Below, one piece after another: positions 46,183 to 58,771 of a stretch of DNA of 64,000 nucleotides. Origin of the DNA: Rhabditophanes sp. KR3021 (taxonomy: Eukaryota; Nematoda; Chromadorea; Rhabditida; Alloionematidae). The position numbers and the translations under genes are program-made. The stretch spans positions 930,001 through 994,000 of the forward strand of contig CAUJLY010000001.1 of NCBI GenBank assembly GCA_963281155.1, written 5' to 3'. Under the pieces are notes generated by a model. It had not been told where the DNA came from. It did not search any database and saw only the letters and a program-made list of their open reading frames with translations. How positions within the stretch are numbered: position 1 is the stretch's first letter; every line of letters starts with the position of its first letter.

Positions 46183-47112
46183 TGTATAATTTAATTAAAA
46201 TTATTTAAGATCCGATATCATGGATACAGTAGTTTTTGTAGTATGTTGTAGTAATTGTTATGAAATGTCAATTACAAAGACAAATAATATCAAATATTTA
46301 AATCAAAAAATCTATTATTACTTCATTTATTGTTGATTAGATTGCAATAAAAGGTTAATGATTTAATAATGTCTCTTTATATATCAAGATAATTTGAATT
46401 TAAATGATTGTTAGAATATATTATCCAAAATATACGTATTTTTTTCTGGACACTAAACACTAAATACTATTTCACAGAAGAAGATTTTTATCGAGGAATA
46501 GTATTTAATGGCATACAAGTCATTATGCTAAAGATGAAGTTTGACTCATTCCAAAAAGCAAAACACATTGAATTCATCTTACTGAGTTTTGAGATGTTAA
46601 ATCACCAACTTAGATTCTGGATTAACTTCATTTGATGAAGTATCTTAAAGGAATCAGGAAATGAATGATATTGTTTTCGATCTCATTATAAATGAATTTT
46701 CAAACGAATGATAAGCAGCATTTTTATTTCCGTTCTATTACTAATAACAAAAATTTAAAACTTAATATTGGGAAAACACGGAATAAAAACAGTTTTATTG
46801 TAATAGCAAATATTTTCATAATTAAAAACAATAATATAATGTGTGATTATGTCTAAGTAAAACATTTAAAAAATAATTATCCCACATAATATTTTTCTTA
46901 TTCTAACAACTTTATATTTTCCAGTTGCTTATTATAAAAGATTCAAAAAAACAGCTTCAGTTGTTTATACGGCAATTGCACCAATGTTACCCTAAACACA
47001 ATTCCAATAGATTACTTTTTAATGTTTTGATGTCTATATAAGTCGCTACATATCTCAATTAGTAATCACATATTCCAACGAACTACTTATACTTCCTACA
47101 TTTATATTAACA
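46183..47112. other. Spacer inside the island
   Basis: A/T-rich. One short plus-strand frame (46408-46635) has no recognised content and is not supported as a gene. Confidence 0.4.
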
Positions 47113-47739
47113 ATGAATGACACAATCAGTGAAAACAATTTTAATGCAAGTTTATTATCAGTTTTATATTTATACTAATTTTTGTTTATAGGTGTTTTGC
47201 TTTATTACGATGAAATACCATTAAAGTGTTGTTTAAAACCATCCTTCAATTACATCACATTAGATGACTTTTATCAAAATTACGACGTACTTCAAAATGT
47301 CAAATATTTTATCAAGGAATTAGATGAAAGTTTAGGAAAAATGACTTACCGCTAGCTGCTTCCGCATCATAGAATACCAACTTCACAAAATAATACCTAT
47401 GAATTGCATCAAAAAGAAATTGGTACAATCAAATTTAACGTAAGAGAAGGTGAACAACTAGGTTTTGGAATTGATGGTGATGAGGAGAATGGAATTTATG
47501 TCACTGATTTATGTAGTGACGACTTATTGCTTAAAGGACTGTCAGAAGGTGATCTAATGATTGAGATAAATGGATATTCCTTTGACCAAATAAGTCCACA
47601 AAAAGCAGATATTCAATTAGAGGATATTTTGATGCGGTTTAATAAGATTGAAATGACATTTATAAAGAGTCGTTGTGGGAATATTACTAGTACAACAGTT
47701 CAGAAATTTAGAGATGAATCAGTGTATCCAATTAACTAA
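47113..47739 (+). pseudogene. Miniature Dishevelled-like frame (DIX + PDZ) with in-frame TAG
   Basis: A tentative first exon (47113-47149, weak GTTTAT donor) joins 47192-47739. The first part resembles a DIX domain: VLLYYDEIPLKCCLKPSF, then YITLDDFYQNY and KYFIKELDESLGK, matching the ITLxDF and KYFFKxxDxDxG pattern of Dishevelled. A TAG at 47353-47355 follows (CGC TAG). The same frame then runs on through HHRIPTSQNN into a PDZ domain: IGTIKFNVREGEQLGFGID, ENGIYVTDL and LSEGDLMIEINGYSF. Dishevelled has DIX then PDZ in this order, but separated by a long linker and followed by DEP; here the linker is about 25 residues and DEP is missing. The terminal TAA lies inside the right copy of the island repeat. 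It could be a pseudogene, a readthrough gene, or two small proteins. Confidence 0.5.
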
Positions 47740-47912
47740 TAACTAACTACATCTGTAGCAAAGTAAATTCAATTTTTATTATCATTTTTAATTAAATGAA
47801 CCCTTAAATAAATACAACTTTTATTTATAAACCGTGTTTTCTTTTATTGTGTATAAATTAATTTATTTAAAAGGCAATTTTATTCTTAGACTTAATTCCT
47901 TTTTAAGTGTTT
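47735..47912 (+). repeat. Island direct repeat, right copy
   Basis: Direct repeat of 42793-42968, starting within the last codon of the PDZ frame. It supplies polyadenylation-type signals. The following 47913-48198 is spacer and promoter of the ZSWIM gene with no recognised feature. Confidence 0.9.
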
Positions 47913-48198
47913 AATATTAGATGGTGTTCAATATTTATAGAAGATTATATTATTTATTTAAGCGATACTTGTTATATATAGGAGATTAGAATAGGATGAG
48001 ATGAGCAAGTGTAGAATGCAGCTTATTCATTTGGATTAAGTTGTTTTTGTCATAATCTATATGGAGGTGTTAAACAGATTGAGTCGTGTTTTTTATGAAT
48101 AAGCCTTATTCCAATCCATTTCCATTTAACGACACCTACAAAGTCGCGTCCTTGGTGGTCCCTTTTTTTATTCTAACTTTTCAAATAATCTAACTAGA

Positions 48199-51100
48199 AT
48201 GGATGAAAACTTCGGAGAAGATTCCAATGAAATCGGAGCAAATAGTTCTTCTATAACAGCTGAACAGAAAACTTTGCTTGAAGAAGTAAATAAATTTTTG
48301 AGTAAAAAGGTAATTTATTTTGATTGACCCATTAAATAATTATTTTAGTTTGCATGTAGACGAAGAGAATGGAATGATAGATTAGGTTATGCTTTGGTGG
48401 GCAATACAATCACGACGGGGATTCGAGATTCAAATATATTTTCACTAAATGACTCCCCTGTACAAGATGAATTTGAATTTATTAAACAATACATGTATCG
48501 TTTTCTCGAGATAAAAGACAAAATGACATCGAAGAAAGTTTCCTTCCTTCAAACAACTCATCCTTACCCTACCCAACATTCAATTTATGCTTACCACCCT
48601 GTGATCTCACTATCCGAATCCGCAGCAAAGAGAGCAGCTTTATCGTTCAGTTACAACGACATGCTCAATAGATACAACCAAATCCGTCAACTGAAATACA
48701 ATCAACTCGGAGATTTGGTGTCATTGCCTGAATTCTTTGCTGATTTACATTTCTTTAGTGTTCTCAGAGAATCATTTTCCTTCAATTTTGGGGAAATCAA
48801 AAGACTTTCCATCATGAATACAACAAATGAAAATGTCTATTATGAAGGTGTCGCTAGTTGTTTGGCAGGAAATGTCCTAAGTATACAACAAGTCGGGTAT
48901 ATTGTTTTGGGTGAAGTTAACCGGTCAAACATTTCAAACAATCATAAAAAAGATCCCCTGACCGTTATGATAAAAGTAGACAGAGGAAAAGTGACGGAAA
49001 GCCAATGTTTGTGTAACAAGCATAAAATTCCTACAATGTGTTCACATGTTGTGGCACTCATTGTTTATCGGCATGTCATGAAAGATTATCTACAATACAA
49101 CCCTGCAATAAGTGAATCAATTGATGAAATGACATTTGGAGCTTGCCAAAATCTTATACATCAAATGATAGGTTTCTTCAACATTCGCTACTCGACCAAT
49201 GCTATCTATGAGATGGTTACAAAAGAAGGAGATCCTGATTACATAGATTTGGGCGACTTGACAATAAATCAAAGTCAAACACCCAAATGGCAATATTCTA
49301 GTGTAATGAAAGGTTTCCGCCAAGAAATTATACCTAAATTCCTAGTGGACCAAAAAAACAGAGCCTGTGAATTGGATCATTTTAATTTGCCGAAAAATAT
49401 TAAAAAAATTTATTATTTGTATGCTTGCAATATTGTTGCACGGTCTTCACAAACGCATCCAGCTTATAATATATTGAATATTGCAGAAGATATGTTGGAG
49501 AGAGATGATAAACATTTGATCAGATTTGTACTTGAATGTTCAATGGCGATGTTGACGAAGCGAGATATAGTTCACCAGCTTTATAAGTATCAAAAGAAAG
49601 AAAGAAAAAGTGGGTGTACTTATGATTTCCATGACATTGAGCCACGCCAGTTGATTGCTTTTAATTTGAGACAAGACAATGGATGGAGGACTCTGGCTAC
49701 TGAAAGGATCCAATGCTTTCCTGCTGCTGATACCATCAATAAATTGTTTGATTGTTTAACACAAGCTTTCCATGATCCTTTCTTGACGCGAGGGTTTTTG
49801 ATTAGATTGGCACATTTTTTGTTTAAACTACATTTGAAGGGTTGGGTGTTGTTGGGTGCGGTTGGAGGACAAGCTGCAGCGGACAGATTTGAGGATGGAC
49901 ATTATAGCTTTTTTGATGGGTTTAAGGAGCCGATCGCGGTTATTATTTATAGGCTGAAGGGTACTTTTGATTATGAGTTGACTTTGGAGGAACATGAGGA
50001 ATGTGTGGTCTCAAAGGTGGAGAAAGACGAATTCGAGAGGTATGAACGTTTTTTGCTATTCAAGCAACCTGATTATGCTGGACAGGTCTTGCCGCAACAT
50101 AAAGAAAGAATCAGAAAGGAGATTTTGACGTCTAAAGTTTGGTTAGTTCCAAAGAAGACAGATTTCTTCATGTTGTACTGCAACAACTTCTATTTCACCC
50201 CATTCAGACCACAAAACGCCGTTGATTCCATCATATCGGCCCTAAAAGGAGTAAATTACCTAGAAGAACTAAAAAAATTCCTTCTCAAAACATCTTCAGT
50301 TTCAACAATAAAAATCAGAACCAATGGAATAAATGAAATAAAAACCAAAATCACCTACATGTACAAAGCCTTACTTCTATCGTGTCAAAAACTGCGTGAT
50401 CTCAATCAAACGAACCTCCTCTACATTCTCCTATTCGAAGCCTTATCCGTAGTCAGAGTGTTTGCTTATTGCAACGAAGTTGAACTAGAGCACTGTTGTT
50501 TGTACAATAAATTGGTTCTTTTTTTGATGAAATTAGATATCGAGGAATTAAGGAGACAGGTTATGAAGGGAAGTAATGATTTGGGTGAGAAGATTAATTT
50601 GGTTGTGGAGAAACATCGATTGGCGTTGGGTGGCCTTTATGTGAAGTCTCCTTTTTTGGCGAAGACGTTGATTGAATTGGTTGAACTTGTTTATGCGGAG
50701 CCGGATTTTGAAGACATTCCCGAACAAATAACTATTAATCTAAAGTGTCTTGTCCAAAAAACTCTGGACTCCCAATTGACAATGAATGAATTTCGGAATC
50801 CTTTCATCTACGAATCCAACCGACACGAAAGATTCGACCTCTTCATCTTCTGCATCAAAAAATACACAACAGACAAATCATTCATCGCAAGAATGGCCAA
50901 CAAAATCTTCGATCTAAATTACCACCGTCTCTACGATGAACCTTATGGCAACGGCAAAATGTTTCTAACTTATTACAAGCTAGACGAATCCAACCAAAGC
51001 TTCAACCAAAAACCTTGCATGTTTCCAAGTGAAGACTACATGATAACCATGCACATGTTTGCGAAGACTTTGTTTATCCTAGGCGGGGGTCAATTAAACT

Positions 51101-52953
51101 TCCGTGCATTCTATCCACTCAATCTACACAATCAAAATACAAATGTAAAGACTGACTTTTTGATAGCTGCTTTCATAGGTTCACTGTATGCTAATGGCAT
51201 CGACCGCCACATTCAGTCTTATTACAAGACGACTTATTTTAATGTTCGTCCTTACTTTAAATTCTCCCTCAGCATCCTCACTCAATTACACCTGGCTGAA
51301 GATGTTGGTTACTACATTCTCTCCAAGTCATGGAAAAACTGTCTGGGGGTACGTGATGTCTTCCGTTGCATCGAAACCTATTTAACACCAAGAATGGTCA
51401 TCACCAACTACTCAATCTCTTATCTAATCTGCGAACTGTTAAAACATACTTATCTCTTCAAAAACGAGGAAGTCCAAAGAATGATCAAATTCGTTAAGAA
51501 TACTGATAACTTATCAATGTATCGGAAATGCCTGATGACATCTTTGCAATCAGTTAGTGAAAGTACTGACAGGATCTTGAATCATACAATTAGTGATGTT
51601 GAGTATGCTTTGTATACGCCAGAGGGGCATTTTAAGCCAGTTATATTGGAGGAGTTGTGTTGGTGGTTGGTTGAGTTGTTTCAGATCACGGATAATAAGG
51701 TTTATGGAGAAAAGATGAAGTTTTGGAGTAGTAAGGGGAAGGCTGATGTGGAGGGAAAGGCTTTGCAGATTGAGAATAAGTTTATTGGAGGGAACGACTA
51801 TTTTTTAGGTAATAAAGGGCCGTTTGTTTTGTCCGTGTATACTCATAGGATGGTTGAGACATTTTATCATACTAATTATGATGGTGTCGTCAATCCTGAA
51901 GTTTTTTATCAATTAAGAGGTCAATTTGAAAATGGTAAGACCAGTTTAATTCAAAATAAGAAGCTGAATAATGATTACCTTGGTGGATGTCTTCGTTTCA
52001 ATACATTGACTCCATTGTCAATTGATGATGGCAATAATGGGCTAAGTCCCGACAAATTTAGTTTGTTAGATGCTGCCTTAGATGCAGGCCTTAAAAGTTT
52101 GATTGAATTTCTGTTAAATGTCAAAGTACAATCACAGATGGAATTTCGAATTTGCGAGAAGTTACCCAACAACGAAGCTGTCATCAAGGTTATGGAATTA
52201 GCTATCAGGATGGGTCCAGTGGCAATTAATAGATTTTTATTTGTTATTATGTTCAGTACAAAAGCTATTGGTACTTTACTCGAAATCCATAGAATCTTAA
52301 TGGGCTTATTGAGGTACAGAGAGGTTGTTGGGTTCAAGAATCGGTTTGTTAATGTTTACTTAGAAGGAGTTGTTAAGATTGACAAGCAAAGGAATTTGTT
52401 TGCGGTGGATAAAAATGGGCAATTGGTGATAAATGAAGTTTGGGAGAATAATTTTTGTGTTCCCTATTCAACTTTTCCGTTCGTTGGAATCAGGAATTGT
52501 GATTTTAAGTTGTATTCACCTGTTAATCACGTCGAAGAAATCACTAATTTAAATGAAGAAATCAAATCGTTGTACGTAAATGTCGTAACAGACATTAATA
52601 TAACCAAATTTACACAACATATGTTAAATGCCGTAATAGATGCATTGGCAATTAGAATCCAATCACCGAAAAACCGAATCGTTGACATCCGAATTCAATT
52701 CAAATTCCTATGGCATTACTGTGGATTGATTATTAGAGAGATTACACGTGAAACGGATCCTATTACTAGTGCCAGGACTAAAAATTTGCTGCTGGATATT
52801 TACAGGTATTTGAAAGGACTTGATAAAGAGACGTATGATCATATCAAATACCTCAAAGAAGTGATGTCAGAGTCAAAAGTGTTTGGAATTTCATTTGAAT
52901 CAAATGTATTTAAACAGTGCATCGATGGTTTAAAGAATATTTCATTGGAGTAA
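48199..52953 (+). CDS. ZSWIM-family protein (EBAX-1/ZSWIM8-like)
   Basis: Exons 48199-48309 and 48349-52953 (39-nt intron, phase 0) give 1571 residues. A SWIM zinc-binding motif CxC...CxH is at about residues 255-270 (SQCLCNKHKIPTMCSHVVAL), followed by VALIVYRHV as in ZSWIM4/5/6/8. The rest is helical repeat-like sequence with no catalytic motif. ZSWIM8/EBAX-1 is the substrate receptor of a Cullin-RING E3 ligase that clears misfolded proteins and acts in microRNA decay (established knowledge); which ZSWIM branch this is cannot be settled by eye, though size and a single worm gene favour EBAX-1. The 4.6 kb uninterrupted exon is remarkable for a nematode gene. Confidence 0.85.
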
Positions 52954-53415
52954 ATTATTTTCGTTGTTTAAAGTTGCCCTGTACTCTCGAAGAGAGGCGC
53001 TTAGTTTCTCCGGACCATCAGCAGACATAGTAATCAAAACAAAGGTAGTCTGGTTTATTATCTTGATCACAATTATATATGATAACTAAATACATTGAAT
53101 TAGAAAAAGAAATATAAAACACATATAAAACACATACTAAAGATGGTATTACTTCACAAAAGTACACATTTTAATGTATTATGTAGTCACAAATTGTCGT
53201 ATCTTGATACAACTTATTATATTATCTGATTGTAGTTGTTTGTAACTGTAGTATTCGAAGTTAATAAATTATTTACATTATTTAAAGTATTTCCTTTTAT
53301 CCTTAGAAATAAACATAAAGAAAACAGACTATTAAACTTTATTTAATTTCAAAAAGGAAATTTTGAAAAATAAATTGACAACCTAGATATTTTAATATAT
53401 TTTCCTTTGTTAACC
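52954..53415. other. Spacer between convergent genes
   Basis: Contains 3' UTR sequence of both neighbours. Nothing else recognised. Confidence 0.4.
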
Positions 53416-54369
53416 TTAGACACATGAAGCTCCAGAAATAATTTCGATCAATTCCCTGGTGATGACAGCTTGTCTGGTTCTATTGAATTGAAGCTTCATT
53501 TTGTCGATCATTTCACCGGCATTCTTAGAGGCTCCTTCCATGGCCGTCATACGGGATGATTGTTCGGAGGTGTTGGACTCCTTCATGGCGTAGAAGAGCA
53601 TCTGGGCGAGTGAGTACTCGGAGTAGGATAGGAGGACATCATCGTCGAGAGAATCGTAGGCGGTCAGCTTTTCGTTCTTCTTGATGGCTTCCAGAGGGAG
53701 GATACTCATCTTGGAAGTTTGGTATGAAACAACAGACTTGAATTTGTTGAAGATAATTTGGGCGGTGTCGAATTCAAAGCCGGAGGCCATGATTTCTTCG
53801 GCGGCGATGGAAGCATCTTCGAAGGTTGGTGGGGCACGGCCGATTTCATTTCCGGAGAGGAGAATGTGTTGGGAGTATAGACGGGAAAGGATAGCTTTGG
53901 ATTTGTCTCCAATGCAGACTACCTTGTACTCGACATTGGCTGGTTTCTTAGCAAGAATATTTCTAGCTTCCTAAAATGAATGTTGACTATTAAGGAACAA
54001 AGTTAATTTCACCTTAGCAATAGAAGTGTGTACTCCTCCACAAAGTCCCTTGTCAGATGTCATCAACACGAGCAATTTCTTCTCGACGGCTCCTTCAACT
54101 GGGGTAGCTCCTTCAACTCCTTCCTCGTGGATGTTGTCATAGAAAGCTTTGGCCCCAACTCCGAAAACTCTAGCTCCTTTAAGTTCACGTTCAGCTTTAG
54201 CATACTTAGCCGCGGCAACCATCTTCATCGACTTTGTGATCTTTTGAATACTGGTAACAGACTTAATTCTCATTGAAATGTCTTTTAATGTAGCCATTCC
54301 CATTTTTTGTTCGACTGTGGAGGCAGCGAGGCTAGAAGCCTTTAAGAGACGTCCACCGTTTTGAAGCAT
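53416..54369 (-). CDS. ATP5F1C: Mitochondrial ATP synthase gamma subunit
   Basis: Exons 54013-54369 and 53416-53970 on the minus strand (42-nt intron, phase 0) give 303 residues, the family length. The N-terminus [17 protein letters not shown] is a mitochondrial presequence. The mature start [20 protein letters not shown] and [16 protein letters not shown] is the N-terminal helix of the rotor, [17 protein letters not shown] the conserved core, and [20 protein letters not shown] the C-terminal helix. It forms the central stalk that couples proton flow to ATP synthesis. Codon use is GC-richer than the neighbours, as expected for strong expression. Confidence 0.97.
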
Positions 54370-55027
54370 GCTTTTAAAAATAAGTATCCTAAAAATAAAG
54401 AAGATTACTTTTTTACGGTTTCATTTAATTAGGACTGGAGGGGTAACATCAAAATGGAAAGCATAAATTTGAGATCATCGACTCGACAGGGATAGTTTTG
54501 GGGATTCGTTGATTGAAATGTTGGTTGGTGGTTGTGCGGCGCGGCCGCTTTTCCATTCTGTTCTAAAGTGATGTGTACGTTTTATTTCTGAACAACCAAA
54601 TTACATACATACATCAACACTTGTTTTGTTTGTTAATAAAAAGACTTTGAATGTGCAGTTTCTGATTTTAACTTTAATAACACACAATCAAAAGTAAAAA
54701 TCCTTAATGTCAAATATGAAAAGTAAAAAAATACTAACATGAAAAGTAAAAAAATACTAACATGAAAAACTACACTTTACTTTCAATCTCCGATTCAACT
54801 TTACTTATTAATTGCTTTTACTTATGAAAAAGACAGTAAATAGATGACATAGATCTAATACCTCTTTCCCTAAATAAGTATATCCAGAACATCCAAGAAG
54901 ACATGTCTGGGCAGATTAAGATCTAATTAGTTCAGTGTATAAAATGACGTATAGAAAATGTTAGTTATTCGTTTAACATTAACACCATTTACTCGAACTC
55001 TTTCTTCCGAAAGTAAAATTTAATAAG
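54370..55027. other. Intergenic; short tandem repeat
   Basis: An exact 23-bp unit occurs twice in a row at 54718-54740 and 54741-54763. A GC-rich stretch with GCGGCCGC at 54541-54548 lies upstream of the ATP synthase start. The region holds divergent promoters. Confidence 0.5.
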
Positions 55028-56456
55028 ATGAAAAGTTGGTACCTGGGAGCTCCTGCACTAATATTTGTTGTAAGTTTCCTAATTAAGCTACTAAATAAAA
55101 CATACGTCTAAGGGCTTTCTGCATAATATAATACATATTGCTCCAGAAAACAATCTAATAACCTTGACCACATATGTTTATCCATTTGTATTTGGAATCA
55201 TATCAGCATTCATATGTATGGAAAGAATTTTTACTCAATTCAAAACATTATCAATTGTATTATATGCTGCAATTGGTTGCGCTGTGGCGATATTAAGTGT
55301 TTTCACGAATTCATTTTATTTGGCTTATATCATGGCAGCTTTATTTGGATTTTCACTTATATGTTTATTTAGAGGTAACTTTCTTCATTAAAATAACGTC
55401 ATCTTATCTTTAGGATCACTATCAACTTTATTTTCATCGTCACACCTGACTTCCCGTACATTTTTTGTAATGTTTTTATTTATTGCCATCGGATCATCCC
55501 TTGCTCCACTCGCCATCCGCAGAGCCATCTCAGTCGGTTCAATTCACCAAACAGTCAAAAACGAAGACGACTTAATAAGTCTCAACTTTGTCCACATTCA
55601 TCCAACATCCTACGAAGTTGAAGATTTGACAAAAATTAACTGGGAAATTATCTCATTGCATGGTCTTTTTTGTATCTTCTTGTGTTCAATTCCCATTATT
55701 TTACACTTTGTCTGGTCAGATAGAACATACAATGAACCAACTATTAAAGAATTTGATTTTGCTGATAAGGGACAAGTTTCAGTTGGTGAAGGTATTCTGG
55801 TCAATTTGATGGTGACTGCTTTGACGACGTCCGATTTTTTGTGGATGGCTTTAACTCACCACAATGTTTTTGATCAGCGAATGCATCTCGGAGCTTGTTT
55901 GATTCCGATTGGCATGGTTGTGTTGACGAGACTGTTTGGATTGGTTTTTCTTCCAAATATTACTGTTACCAAATACGTAATAATGGGTCTCTTTGGTTTC
56001 GTTGTAGTATACAATGCTGTGACGATGCTATTTATTATAAAATGGTACGAAGAAATTTCGACAGAGGGAACCATCAATTACTCTCTTTTCCTCATTTTAA
56101 CGCCGACCTCAATAATTTCAGGACTACTGCCTCCTCTAATCACAACAAATTTATCCAAATTAATTTCAAAAAATACCTCCATATTCAGTGAAAACATGAT
56201 TGCCGCTAACATCTGTTCAGTCTTCATTGCCAACTTAATCTACAACAAAGACCAAGTCAGCTTAAACTTACGGGTCATACCCACTTTAATTGATGATTAC
56301 ACCAAATTTATCTTAATTTCCTTATGTTGCTATGTCCTGATCGCAGTTGTGCCTATTAAAGTGATGATCAAAAGAATTAACTTCAAACTAAAGCTGACGG
56401 AACAAATGATGCGTGGAAGCAAGGACGAAGAGGAATTCCTGATTGAAAAGCTTTAA
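55028..56456 (+). CDS. Multi-pass membrane transporter, MFS-like
   Basis: Exons 55028-55069, 55113-55374 and 55414-56456 (introns 43 and 39 nt) give 448 residues. About ten to twelve hydrophobic segments are seen, including VYPFVFGIISAFICM, SIVLYAAIGCAVAILSVF, AYIMAALFGFSLICLF, FFVMFLFIAIGSSLAPLAI, LHGLFCIFLCSIPIILHFVW and YVIMGLFGFVVVYNAVTML. A polar central loop (about residues 150-240) splits the protein as in the major facilitator superfamily. GSSLAPLAIRR recalls the MFSD4-type glucose-transporter relatives, a weak match. Substrate unknown. The N-terminal exon encodes just 14 residues, so the start is set by the phase-0 donor. Confidence 0.65.
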
Positions 56457-57316
56457 TAAAGTTTTATTATTTTATTGTGGCTAAATATATTTGTAATTAG
56501 TTTTTTTGTAAATCTATTCTTTATACATATTTCAATACATATGTATTTATGTCCATATTACTAATTCAATATAACAACCTTTCAAATTCATTGTCAATAT
56601 TTAAAATTTAGTACTTAATTTCAATTTAATATGTCTCCAAAAGATATGATGAACTCATAAAACTCCATCCGACACATCATAATCTCCTTCCATAAATGTG
56701 TCCCTCTCTCCCTCAAGCAACATCATTTTAATTATCAGGCTCAGACCACAAATCTGTACTAACTACCTCATAAACACGCAATTAAGGCTCATGAGGCATT
56801 CACTCTTACTTGGTTACTTTATTACATATCAAAATAATATATGGATGTTAGCTGGCACTACCTTCATATGGGTGTGTCTTTTTAATTGTTATTGAGGAAG
56901 GGGTGCCGAAGTGGGTATGTATTTGTGAGTGGTTAGTTATGCGAGGACATTGCTTAATATGAGGTGGTTGACAGATTTAGATGTTTTAGTGTCTAGCTTT
57001 GTTATGTTTGTTGGGTGTCTTTTGATTTTGAAAAGGTGGTTGGATTGGCTTTTTTTAATATTGCTTCTTGAATTTGTCAAGTGAACTGTCTTTTTTTGTT
57101 ACGGTATCTTATTAGCATAATTGACTAATTTCGTCAAACATCCACTTAGACCCATTCATTAATAGATCCTTACTGAGATAAGTTGCCTAGGTAACTGAAG
57201 TACACTATTCATCCAGGTCAAACTTCTCAACGGGTCACTTATTAATTTTTGTTCTTTCAAACTTTTTTGATACTGTAGATTAGTACATAATTAAATAGAC
57301 ATATTCTTAGATTACG
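56457..57316. other. Intergenic spacer
   Basis: Nothing supported. The last bases before 57317 (ATATTCTTAG) form an acceptor that may serve a 5' UTR intron or trans-splicing. Confidence 0.4.
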
Positions 57317-58245
57317 ATGTGCCGAAGAAGCAGTTTTGTCCAGAGTTACAACCGTTATTGTTCGAATGCACCTGAGGAGTCTCGAAAAAAGGCTACTGTC
57401 AATAAATTGAGACAAAAGTTGGGGGAAAGAAAGGAATCTGCAAGTCCTCAAATGAGTTTCAGGGAATTTTGAATTCTCAAGTAGACCCAGAACTTGTTGA
57501 TGCAGAGGATGAGGAAATGATTGATGCGTTGTCTAAGATGTTGAGGAACAAGATCAACAATTACAAGAGTTGGATTTGCAATCAACAACTTCGTCTTCCT
57601 CAACCAGTTGGCGAGAACAAGAAACTTGGATCTTCATCCACTTTATTAGTTGAAGAAGTCTCCATATTCTTCAAGTATCTTCATTGAGACTGTGGAAAGT
57701 AAGAAGCAGGAAGAATTTGTTTTCAGGTTGACTAATCCACTACTAACGCCACCTCCTACAATTTGTCTCCATTCTTAGCAATGATTGGAAAATTTATTTT
57801 CTACGTCGTCTTCATGGCTAGCAAGCAAAAATGTGTTTCCATTGAGTCATTCAAAGAGAATGTGGAAGCTTTTGCTGAGTGTAAATTAGATCATTTCTTT
57901 TACTCTACGTTGATGAACAGCAACGACTTCACCTCTACGATCAAGAGAAATTTCTCCCGTGACTTCAGCATCCACACCATCAAAAGCAAGGGCAGAAACT
58001 TCAATATTGCGAACAAAACTTGTGATACAGCTGATCTAATCCTCCGTATGATCAACTACCAAGGGGATAACTCCTGCTTCAAAACTGATCTCCACAACTA
58101 CAAAAGGTTCTCTGAAACACAATGGTTTCCAAAAAACGTGACCTTGGCTTCAGTGATCAGAGTCCACCTCAAATTAGTTTTCGAGATTATGGTGGATGAA
58201 TCGGTTGATGTTGATCACATTGCTACTTTCTTCCACCATCAATAA
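57317..58245 (+). CDS. Unknown protein, tentative four-exon model
   Basis: Open frames alternate between two phases. They can be linked as exons 57317-57397, 57463-57606, 57650-57698 and 57779-58245, introns 65, 43 and 80 nt, all phase-consistent, giving 246 residues. The last intron (GTAAGA...TTCTTAG) is convincing; the first two use weak donors (GTCAAT, GTTGGC). The N-terminus is basic (MCRRSSFVQSYNRYCSNAPE), then an acidic helix (DAEDEEMIDALSKMLRNK), and a C-terminal domain with KLDHFFYSTLMNSNDF and TLASVIRVHLKLVFEI. No family is recognised. Alternatively the region is a gene with several frameshifts. The long last exon is the most reliable part. Confidence 0.45.
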
Positions 58246-58771
58246 GATAACCACAATATCAGACATTGTGTTTATAATATTAATGTAATTTAAGTTGGGA
58301 TTGAATTGATGTATAATTTGAGCTTAATATTTTATATGTACGACCTTAAGTCTGTGAGTTTTAAATTACCTTTTGTGTTTCATTTAGACAAACAATCGGT
58401 ATGACTTTTCTCATACTATCTTTGTGTAACTTTGAATAAAAAACTTAAAACAAGTTGTGACTTAAACTTTTATTTGTCGAAATAGTCTCGAAAAGAGGGC
58501 ATGTCATGCTTCCAAACCTGACCGGTAAACATCAACCAAGCTGAGGGAAATTGCTTAGGGAGTTCCTTTTAAATATTTATTTTACTTAATCAAAATACGT
58601 GTATATTTCCAAATTAATTGCCTCTAAATAGTCTTTTTACCCTAATACAACAGCCTTTTAAACACATTCATCAATCTGATGATTTTAAATATCATCACTA
58701 TCTACGTTTTATTTAACCATCTTTGAATTAACAACTATCACCCACACTAATCCCATTTTTATAGAGTTACA
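58246..58771. other. Spacer upstream of the acyltransferase
   Basis: AATAAA near 58435. An acceptor-like TTTTTATAG ends seven bases before the next ATG, suggesting a 5' UTR intron or spliced leader site. Confidence 0.4.

Noticed and set aside
53681..53974. Plus-strand frame opposite ATP synthase gamma
   Set aside because: Antisense shadow of a well-conserved gene.
54541..54548. GCGGCCGC near the ATP synthase promoter as a cloning-vector trace
   Set aside because: Surrounding sequence shows no vector or linker; an isolated GC-rich site in a promoter is adequate explanation.
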